From Ignavibacteria bacterium (lineage in GTDB: Bacteria > Bacteroidota > Ignavibacteria > UBA10030 > SZUA-254), in contig VBOC01000056.1 of assembly GCA_005877655.1 (NCBI GenBank), positions 1 through 6,631 on the forward strand: a stretch of 6,631 nt of DNA, read 5' to 3'. The notes beneath the pieces were generated by a model. That model had not been told where the DNA came from. It saw only the letters and a program-made list of their open reading frames with translations, and ran no database searches. The position numbers and the translations under genes were made by a program. Below, piece after piece: positions 1-5,563 of the stretch (position 1 is its first letter; the number at the start of each line of letters is the position of its first letter).

Positions 1-905
1 AGGAGCTTGCGTTTACATTCGCGAATGCGATCGCCTATGTACGGGCGGCTCTCGAGGCAGGCCTGGACATCGACACATTCAGTTCTCAACTCTCGTTTTT
101 CTTCAATTCCCACAATAACATGTTCGAAGAAATCGCGAAGTTTCGCGCTGCCCGGCGTCTTTGGGCGCGGATCATGAAAGAGCGGTTCAAGGCGAAGAGG
201 CCGGAGAGCATGAAGCTCCGCTTCCATGCACAAACGGGAGGGTCGACACTGACGGCGCAGCAGATCGAGAACAATGTCGTTCGGGTGTCGATCCAGGCGC
301 TCGCCGCGGTGCTCGGGGGTTGCCAGTCGCTCCACACGAACAGCAAGGATGAAGCGCTCTCATTGCCTTCAGAGGAAGCGGCGCGCATTGCTCTCCGCAC
401 GCAGCAGATTATCGCGAATGAAACCGGCGTAGCCGACACCGTTGATCCGCTCGGAGGTTCATACTATGTCGAGCAGTTGACGGATGCCATCGAATCCGGG
501 GCGCAGGCCTATCTTGAGGCGATCGAGAGCATGGGCGGAGCGGTCCAGGCAATCGAAAAACAGTTTTATCAGAACGAAATTGCCAAAAGCGCCTACCAGT
601 ACCAGAGGGCTATCGAGGAAAAACAGAAGATCATCGTCGGGGTAAATGATTTCATCGCGACAGACGAGAGTCCTCCCGCGGTGCTGAGGATCGACGAGCA
701 CATTCAGCAGCGGCAGGTGGAGGGATTGCAGGATCTCAAGCGTCGGAGAGATGCATCAAAGGTCGCCGCCGCGCTCTCAGCGTTGGCGACCGCAGCCCGC
801 GGCAAGGAAAATGTCATTCCTCACGTTCTAAATGCAGTCGAAGCGTATGCGACTCTCGGGGAAATCTCGGATCAAATTCGAAAGATCTGGGGTGAGTATG
901 CCTAG
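1..905 (+). CDS. Methylmalonyl-CoA mutase family, large (catalytic) subunit, 3' part
   Basis: C-terminal 300 residues of the catalytic TIM-barrel subunit of an adenosylcobalamin-dependent acyl-CoA mutase; the coding frame begins at base 3 and the 5' end lies outside the window. Enzymes of this family interconvert methylmalonyl-CoA and succinyl-CoA, feeding propionate carbon into or out of the TCA cycle. Visible family blocks are EEIAKFRAARRLWAR, FHAQTGGSTLTAQQ (the His is the conserved active-site His of the family, fragment residue 75), GGCQSLHTNS and DTVDPLGGSYYVE. The protein ends at ...KIWGEYA with a TAG at 903-905, so no cobalamin-binding domain is fused; in this split architecture that domain is a separate small protein, not found here. 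Substrate-specifying residues cannot be placed with confidence, so an isobutyryl-CoA-mutase-like enzyme is not excluded. It converges with the hicBA remnant. Confidence 0.93.
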   Translation, partial: ELAFTFANAIAYVRAALEAGLDIDTFSSQLSFFFNSHNNMFEEIAKFRAARRLWARIMKERFKAKRPESMKLRFHAQTGGSTLTAQQIENNVVRVSIQALAAVLGGCQSLHTNSKDEALSLPSEEAARIALRTQQIIANETGVADTVDPLGGSYYVEQLTDAIESGAQAYLEAIESMGGAVQAIEKQFYQNEIAKSAYQYQRAIEEKQKIIVGVNDFIATDESPPAVLRIDEHIQQRQVEGLQDLKRRRDASKVAAALSALATAARGKENVIPHVLNAVEAYATLGEISDQIRKIWGEYA

Positions 906-923
906 CCAAAGCCAGAGCGGGCT

Positions 924-944
924 ACCCATTATCGGGTTATTTTG
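924..944 (+). terminator. Weak candidate terminator after the mutase gene
   Basis: Nineteen bases after the mutase stop, ACCC and GGGT can pair around a 6-nt loop (924-937) and are followed by TATTTTG. The four-pair stem is short and the U-run is interrupted, so this is only a weak intrinsic terminator candidate in the 53-nt gap between two convergent genes. No better hairpin is seen in the gap. Confidence 0.22.
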
Positions 945-958
945 ACAGGGGTAAGGGG

Positions 959-1069
959 CTACCGCAATTTCAGGAATTCGTCGACGGTCAACCCCGCATC
1001 CTTGATAATCTGGCGTAGCGTCCCGCGGGCAATTTCTTTATGGTTAGGTATTGTAAGCGGCTTGCGTGG
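959..1069 (-). pseudogene. HicA toxin remnant (C-terminal 36 codons)
   Basis: In the frame ending with TAG at 961-959, the minus strand encodes 36 residues starting PRKPLTIPNHKEIARGTLRQ and ending GLTVDEFLKLR. This is the typical C-terminal half of HicA/YcfA mRNA-interferase toxins (IPxHKEIxxGTLRxIIKDAGLTVDEFL). The frame is closed upstream by TAA at 1072-1070 and has no start codon. The first ~40-45 residues of a normal ~80-aa HicA, including the GSH motif with the catalytic His, are absent. The stretch overlaps the end of hicB by 26 nt in another frame. Interpretation: a fragment left by a deletion that joined hicB to the 3' half of hicA; it cannot make an active toxin. Family assignment rests on remembered motif patterns. 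Confidence 0.75.
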
Positions 1070-1241
1070 TTAGGGGAATACCATCTTCGCCCAAGGATTT
1101 CACGTGCAACTGGATAGCTTCCTTCATATTCTTGATGGCTTGTTTCTCATTCTTCCCCTGTGAGATGCATCCGGGTAGACATGGACACGTCGCCACGAGC
1201 CACCCATCTTCATCTTTCTCAAGCACAATCTTGAAAGTCAT
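1044..1241 (-). CDS. Small HicB-like antitoxin (possibly 3'-truncated)
   Basis: A 65-aa protein of the HicB/COG1598 type: MTFKIVLEKDEDGWLVATCP, then LPGCISQGKNEKQAIKNMKE and an AIQLHVKSLGEDGIP helix. The pattern D-x-G-W-x-V-x-x-P-x-L-P-G-C-x-S-x-G is the RNase-H-like fold of antitoxins that neutralise HicA. The ATG at 1241-1239 is supported by AGGAG eight nt upstream and by a promoter-like pair further up. The last nine residues (LTTQAAYNT) do not look like a HicB tail and coincide with the place where the hicA fragment begins, so the native C-terminus was probably lost. No DNA-binding domain is present. The same frame is open through to the upstream endonuclease III gene only because that gene is frameshifted. 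Confidence 0.8.
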   Translation of the reverse strand: MTFKIVLEKDEDGWLVATCPCLPGCISQGKNEKQAIKNMKEAIQLHVKSLGEDGIPLTTQAAYNT

Positions 1242-1248
1242 ATTACCC

Positions 1249-1253
1249 ACTCC
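1249..1253 (-). promoter_or_regulatory. Ribosome-binding site of hicB
   Basis: The minus strand reads AGGAG followed by eight nt (TGGGTAAT) and then the ATG at 1241. Good Shine-Dalgarno strength and spacing fix the start of hicB at this internal Met and argue against treating it as the tail of endonuclease III. Confidence 0.6.
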
Positions 1254-1271
1254 TGATGTTCTAACTTCCAA

Positions 1272-1300
1272 ATGATACAAAGAATAGACTCGAAAGGCAA
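1272..1300 (-). promoter_or_regulatory. Candidate sigma70-type promoter for hicB
   Basis: On the minus strand TTGCCT (1300-1295) and TATCAT (1277-1272) are separated by exactly 17 nt, matching the -35 and -10 consensus at 4/6 and 5/6 positions. Transcription would begin near 1265, giving a leader of about 24 nt that contains the AGGAG ribosome-binding site. It lies in the 70 nt between the native nth stop frame and hicB. Such matches occur by chance, but position and spacing fit well. If the host is a Bacteroidota-like organism with different promoter rules, the call weakens. Confidence 0.4.
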
Positions 1301-1311
1301 GAAAACTACGG

Positions 1312-2009
1312 CTATTGGACGAAGAGCTCCATGGAAGGGCACAGATCATTGTCGGTTTTCGCGCCTGACAGATTTTCCTTCCGTGCCAGATCAGCAGGTT
1401 GCCGGTCGCGATCCAGTCTTCTCGCGGGATTATCTGCATGAGATCGGTTTCGATTTTTTCCGGATCCGATTGACGGGTAAATCCGAGGCGTTCGGAGAGC
1501 CGTTTGACGTGCGTGTCAACGACAATTCCTTCCGCCTTGCCAAAATAGTTCCCCAGGATGACGTTCGCGGTTTTTCTCCCGACACCGGGTAGCTGGACCA
1601 GCTCCTCCATCGTGTCGGGCACCTCCCCGTTATAGCTCGCTATTAGCTCCTTGCAGCAATTGATGATGCTTTTCGTTTTGGCACGGAAGAATCCTGTGGA
1701 CCGGATTATCCTCTCGAGTTCCGCGGGGGTAGCGGTCGCGAAATCCTTCGCGGATCGATAACGCCGGAAGAGATCCGGCGTCACCTTGTTGACGCGCTCG
1801 TCTGTACATTGAGCCGAGAGGATCGTCGAGATCAGAAGCTCGAGGGGACTTGAGTGATCGAGGGCAGTCCTGGCATCGGGATAAAGTCCCTTGAGCAGGG
1901 CGATGATTGAGGAAGCCCTTTTATTGAGGTCTGCGGGCGATTCGCGCTTTTTGGCTCTCCGGGGGGCGGGGTTCCTACCGCCGGTGTGTTTTTTCGGGCG
2001 CGCTTTCAT
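1312..2009 (-). CDS. nth: Endonuclease III (Nth), frameshifted in the Fe-S loop
   Basis: Base-excision-repair DNA glycosylase/AP lyase that removes oxidised pyrimidines. After a basic N-terminal extension (residues 1-~28, absent from E. coli Nth) come SPLELLISTILSAQCTDERV, the helix-hairpin-helix LPGVGRKTANVIL with catalytic Lys146, and VVDTHVKRLSERLGF with catalytic Asp165. The first cluster cysteine is Cys214 (GRKICQARKP). Normally C-x6-C-x2-C-x5-C follows. Here, after RKP-T (codon 220 ends at 1350), the next two cysteines are missing. The native ending DLCPSMELFVQ-stop is found in another frame at 1347-1312. About 19 nt are therefore lost. Uncorrected, translation runs on in frame into hicB (321 aa to 1044). 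The ATG overlaps the upstream gene's stop (ATGA), so translation is probably coupled; no ribosome-binding site is evident. Fold and catalytic residues are intact but the cluster is not. Confidence 0.88.
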
Positions 2010-2590
2010 GAGACGTTTATGCTGCCGAAGACGCGCGTGATGGAAATCTTCATTCTATTAGTAACCTGTGCATAATTCGGGGTCATGTGCTGGATCTCCG
2101 ACGAAAATCCCCCCTTTCGCTGGCCGAAAATGACCAATTCGCCCAGGACCGAGCTTGCGGAGACCGCGGCTGCCGCATCAGGCGGCAGGATAATTCGCGA
2201 TTCGCCGAACACGCCGTGCACGCGAAGTTCGTGTTCACCTTCGGCAAACTTTGCGGAGGAGAGGTCGATGAATGATTCCCCAAAGACCGTAGAAATCGAT
2301 CCCCCTTTGAACTGCTGTGAGGTTACCTTGACATCGATATTTCCAAATACGCTGGACTGATGGACCAGCTCGCTGTCGATCTGAGAAGAGAGTTCAGGCG
2401 ACGGAACCCCCGCCCCGGCAGCCCCTGCCGGCCTGGGCCGGCGCCGGGCGAGGATGCTCACTCCCCAGAGAATCAGAAGCAGCGGCCAGTAGTCGCTGAT
2501 AAACTCTTTGAAATCGATGGCACCCAGGTTATCGAGGAGCAGGAGGAAACCGAAAAGAATCAGTATAAATCCCCAGTAGAAATTGCGCAT
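2006..2590 (-). CDS. LiaF-like two-TM membrane protein (DUF5668-type N-terminus)
   Basis: A 194-aa protein with two hydrophobic segments (about residues 4-22, FYWGFILILFGFLLLLDNLG, and 34-48, YWPLLLILWGVSIL). An RRRPRP stop-transfer stretch and an Ala/Gly/Pro linker (52-66) follow, then a beta-rich domain from ~70 to the end. This layout matches the LiaI/LiaF-like membrane region plus the LiaF 'cell-wall-active antibiotics response' C-terminal domain. The soluble part has regularly recurring V-[FL]-G turns at about 81, 102, 127, 148 and 187, suggesting a beta-solenoid. LiaF proteins in Firmicutes restrain an envelope-stress two-component system, but no kinase or regulator gene is adjacent, so that role is not inferred. 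The ATG at 2590 has an AAGGA-like site very close upstream. It sits 21 nt after polX and overlaps nth by 4 nt. Confidence 0.8.
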   Translation of the reverse strand: MRNFYWGFILILFGFLLLLDNLGAIDFKEFISDYWPLLLILWGVSILARRRPRPAGAAGAGVPSPELSSQIDSELVHQSSVFGNIDVKVTSQQFKGGSISTVFGESFIDLSSAKFAEGEHELRVHGVFGESRIILPPDAAAAVSASSVLGELVIFGQRKGGFSSEIQHMTPNYAQVTNRMKISITRVFGSINVS

Positions 2591-2611
2591 GGTCCTTTTC
2601 CGTTCTAGACG

Positions 2612-4345
2612 TTAGTGGTTGAGAAATTTCGAGACTTCATCGGCTCCCCTTGTATTGATCACGTCCTTCTTTTCCAGCCATCCCTTGCGGGCGATTCCGA
2701 CGCCGTAACGCACGTCGGTGAGACCGCCGATATTGTGAGCGTCCGGATTGATACTGATCTTTACGCCCTTCTCCTTTGCGTACTTGTACAACCGCCAATC
2801 AAGATCGAGCCGCAGGGGATGGGCGTTAATCTCTATGATTGTCCCGTTATCCGCCGCCGCATGAATCACGTCGATCATATTCACCGGATACCCCTCTCGT
2901 TCCAGAAGAAGCCTTCCCGTAGAATGGCCCAGCATCGTCACGTGCTTATTTCGAATCGCCCTGATAATACGCTTCGTTGCCTCGCTTTCCGTCATTTTGA
3001 ACTTGCTGTGCACGGATGCGACCACAAAATCGAAGCTTGCAAGGACCCGATCGCTCCAGTCGAGCGTGCCATCCGCAAGGATGTCCACCTCGGTGCCCTT
3101 GAAAATGCGAAAACGGCTAAGGGTCCCATTTAGTCTTTCGATTTCTTTGTGCTGAAGTTTCACCCGTTCCTCGGTCAACCCCCCGGCGTAGGCCGCAATC
3201 TTGCTGTGGTCGGCGATTCCGAGATATTCCCATCCGAGCGCCTTTGCCGCCCGCGCCATTTCCTCTATGGAATTGGCGCCGTCGCTGTAGGTCGAATGGC
3301 AGTGGAACGTTCCGCGGAGGTCGGTTTCTTCGATCAAAACCGGTATCTTGCCGGCACGCGCGGCGTCGATCTCTCCCATGTTCTCACGGAGCTCGGGAGG
3401 GATGTAGGAAAGGTTGAGGGCCTTATAGATGTCCTCTTCGGTCTTACACCTGGGGATTCGTTTTACCCTTTTTGCGTCCTCGAGCTTTGAAAAGGCGTAC
3501 TCGTTCAAGCTCCAGCCGAAGTGCTTCGCAAGCCCGCGGATCTCAATGTTGTGTTCCTTGCTGCCGGTGAAATAGAGGAGGGCAAACGGATACTCTTCGT
3601 CGCCGATAATCCGGAGATCGCAATTGATGCCGGATTTGAGGATGACGCTCGACTTGGTCTCGCCTTTTGCGATGATTTTCTCGACATCGGGGTGTTTCGC
3701 ATAGGATTCCATGATCTTCGCCGTCTGGGCACGGGAGGCGCTTGCAAGGATGTCGATGTCGCCGATGACCTCCTTACGGCGGCGGAGACTGCCGGCAATC
3801 TCACAGCGGATTACTCCTTTTTGACCAGCCAAAACCTTCAGGATCGCATCGACGGCCTCGCGAGCCTTCGAATACAAGTGCTTGTCGGCGTGGCTGCGGA
3901 CTTGTTCTATCCCGCCGAGTATGTTTTCCTCTGTCTTTTCGCCGAACCCCTCGATCGAACCGAGCCTATGCTCGGAGGCGGCTTTTCTGAGCTGTTCGAT
4001 CGTTTTGATTCCCAATTTCTCGTAGAGAATCTTGACCCTCTTGGGCCCGAGCCCCGGGATCCGGAGCATTTCGAGCAAACCGGGAGGGACCGAGGACTTG
4101 AGTTTTTCGTAATAGGGGAGTTTGCCGGATTCAACCAGCTCGACGATTTTTTCCGCGATCCCGGAGCCGATCCCTTTCATTTCCTTGAGCTCATCGGCGG
4201 CGATCAGCTCCTTGAGATCTTTCGGCGCGGCTCCTATGACGCGTGAGGCGTTATGGAAGGCCCTGGACTTGAATGGATTTTCACCGTTGAGTTCCTGCAG
4301 AGTACCGATTTCATCCAGGATGGCCGCAACCTCTTTATTCGTCAT
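2612..4345 (-). CDS. polX: DNA polymerase/3'-5' exonuclease PolX (PolX + PHP)
   Basis: Bacterial family X DNA polymerase, 577 aa, close to the ~570 aa of Bacillus PolX; gap-filling polymerase with proofreading/AP-endonuclease activity in base excision repair. Order: N-terminal 8-kDa-like helix-hairpin-helix domain (LKEMKGIGSGIAEKI ~53-67; LRIPGLGPKRVKIL ~94-107; SIEGFGEKTEENIL ~130-143). Next the palm domain: GS motif AGSLRRR (184-190), metal Asp196 and Asp198 in GDIDIL, third Asp243 in NCDLRI, and YFTGSKEHN (258-266). Last the PHP domain with a full metal-ligand set: FHCHS (His348, His350), Asp355, His380 in ADHS, Glu419, His446, His474 and NPDAHN (Asp535, His537). All catalytic residues look intact. 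The ATG at 4345 begins the conserved helix, although no ribosome-binding site is visible. First gene of a likely operon with the LiaF-like gene and nth. Confidence 0.95.
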   Translation of the reverse strand: MTNKEVAAILDEIGTLQELNGENPFKSRAFHNASRVIGAAPKDLKELIAADELKEMKGIGSGIAEKIVELVESGKLPYYEKLKSSVPPGLLEMLRIPGLGPKRVKILYEKLGIKTIEQLRKAASEHRLGSIEGFGEKTEENILGGIEQVRSHADKHLYSKAREAVDAILKVLAGQKGVIRCEIAGSLRRRKEVIGDIDILASASRAQTAKIMESYAKHPDVEKIIAKGETKSSVILKSGINCDLRIIGDEEYPFALLYFTGSKEHNIEIRGLAKHFGWSLNEYAFSKLEDAKRVKRIPRCKTEEDIYKALNLSYIPPELRENMGEIDAARAGKIPVLIEETDLRGTFHCHSTYSDGANSIEEMARAAKALGWEYLGIADHSKIAAYAGGLTEERVKLQHKEIERLNGTLSRFRIFKGTEVDILADGTLDWSDRVLASFDFVVASVHSKFKMTESEATKRIIRAIRNKHVTMLGHSTGRLLLEREGYPVNMIDVIHAAADNGTIIEINAHPLRLDLDWRLYKYAKEKGVKISINPDAHNIGGLTDVRYGVGIARKGWLEKKDVINTRGADEVSKFLNH

Positions 4346-4381
4346 GCAGTTTGTTGAAGGAAGGAAGTGCGCTCCAGCAAA

Positions 4382-4413
4382 GGAAAGTACGAAAAATTAA
4401 GGGGAGATTCAAA
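4382..4413 (-). promoter_or_regulatory. Possible Bacteroidota-type promoter for polX operon
   Basis: In the 135-nt gap before polX the minus strand has TTTG (4413-4410), a 20-nt spacer, then TACTTTCC (4389-4382). This partly matches the TTTG / TAnnTTTG promoter of Bacteroidota and would start transcription about 30 nt before the polX ATG. The -7 element matches only in part, so the call is tentative. Confidence 0.22.
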
Positions 4414-4480
4414 CGAGCGTGCGAGCAAGATGGGGGTGCGATGTCCCGACCGGCGGCGTGATCAACGCACCAGGGGTGCA

Positions 4481-5530
4481 TCACCAGCGGAGCAGCGCGG
4501 CCTCCAGAGCGAGCCCGGGTCCCATCGCGAGCATCACTCCTAAATCGCCCGAGTTAGGATGAGAGTGGCGCATCGTTTCCTGAAGCACAAAGAGCACGGT
4601 TGGAGATGACATGTTTCCAAACTCTTTGAGGACGCAGTTACTGTGGCGGACCTGATCATCGGTGAGGACCAGCTCAGACTGCAGGTTATCGATCACCTTC
4701 CGGCCCCCTGAATGGAGAATCCAGTGGTGAATTTCATCTTTTTTTACGTGAAAACTGTCGAGCAAATTCGTGATAACCTTTTTGGCGAGCTGGCCCGCAA
4801 TGTTCCGGATATCCTTGGAGAGGATGATCCGCAGCTTCCCATCCCGCTGTCCGAATCCGACGGAATCGATGAGCGAGGGTTCGAGATACGTCGCGAAACC
4901 CGAGATCCTGGGAACCGCCGGAGCTTTACTCATCCCGACGACGACTGCCGCCGCGCCGTCTGCGCAGATCGCGTTGCCAACGACAGTCTCGAGCGAGTCG
5001 TCAACGTAATAACAGGCCGAGCAGATCTCCACCGTTAGAAGAAGGGCTTTCCTTTCGGGATAGGCCTTCACAAAATCAAACGCGCGCTGCAATCCCGGCA
5101 TGGCGCCTGCGCAACCCATCCCGAGAAGATCCGCGCGTTGAACATCGCGGCGCATGCCCAGCTCTTTAATCAGCAGAGAGGATAAGCCAGGACAAAGGTA
5201 TCCCGTACACGAGACGGCAATAATGTTGTCGATCTCCGTTTCAGCCATGCTCGCGGCGGACAGACAGGACTTGATTGCCGCCGCGCCGATCTCCATCGCC
5301 CCGTCCCGGAAGCGGCTGTGCAGCTGGTCGCAAGATTCCCGGGCGTCGAACGATTCGATGTCAAAATACAGATGCCGGTGTTCAATATCGGAATTCATGA
5401 AAATCTGGCGAATGCGCTCGGTGCGATAAAATTCAGAAGCGCGGGCTGCGACCTCGTAAATCTGCTGCTGGGTGTAGCGCCGCCGTGGATTCGACGACGC
5501 GATCGAGAGTATTGCCGGAGAAGAGTTCAA
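4481..5530 (-). CDS. Type III polyketide synthase (chalcone/stilbene synthase family)
   Basis: A 349-aa homodimeric thiolase-fold enzyme of the chalcone synthase superfamily, which condenses acyl-CoA starters with malonyl-CoA without an acyl carrier protein. The Cys-His-Asn triad is complete: Cys140 in GMGCAGAMPGL, His273 in WILHSGGRKVID, Asn306 in EFGNMSSPTVLFVL. The C-terminal GPGL signature is present (AMGPGLALEAALL). The N-terminus AILSIASSNPRRRYTQQQIY matches the family start, so the TTG at 5530-5528 is the likely initiation codon; no ATG or GTG exists between it and the dusB stop, and the next ATG (Met45) would cut off the first helix. No ribosome-binding site is near the TTG; translation may depend on dusB, which ends 33 nt upstream in the same frame. 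No tailoring gene lies nearby, so the product (alkylpyrone, resorcinol or other) cannot be told. Slightly short for the family (350-390 aa). Confidence 0.92.
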   Translation of the reverse strand: MNSSPAILSIASSNPRRRYTQQQIYEVAARASEFYRTERIRQIFMNSDIEHRHLYFDIESFDARESCDQLHSRFRDGAMEIGAAAIKSCLSAASMAETEIDNIIAVSCTGYLCPGLSSLLIKELGMRRDVQRADLLGMGCAGAMPGLQRAFDFVKAYPERKALLLTVEICSACYYVDDSLETVVGNAICADGAAAVVVGMSKAPAVPRISGFATYLEPSLIDSVGFGQRDGKLRIILSKDIRNIAGQLAKKVITNLLDSFHVKKDEIHHWILHSGGRKVIDNLQSELVLTDDQVRHSNCVLKEFGNMSSPTVLFVLQETMRHSHPNSGDLGVMLAMGPGLALEAALLRW

Positions 5531-5563
5531 GAGTCGGGTTCGTGCTGCCGGGTTTCGCTCCGC

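Noticed and set aside
1272..1592. Plus-strand frame of 106 codons over the 3' half of nth.
   Set aside because: Antisense to conserved endonuclease III motifs and lacking a ribosome-binding site or recognisable content.
3521..4246. Plus-strand open frame (241 codons) antisense to polX.
   Set aside because: Fully inside the PolX coding region, where every catalytic motif is conserved on the minus strand; no family signature in this frame.
4467..4479. Short hairpin GCACC-AGG-GGTGC directly after the polyketide synthase stop.
   Set aside because: Five pairs with a 3-nt loop and no following T-run on the minus strand; too weak to call a terminator.
4335..4481. A 48-codon minus-strand frame starting with an ATG that overlaps the polyketide synthase stop (TGATG) and running past the polX start.
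   Set aside because: The start position mimics translational coupling, but the residues (Pro, Cys, His and Leu rich) match no family I know, it overlaps polX by 11 nt, and no ribosome-binding site is evident.
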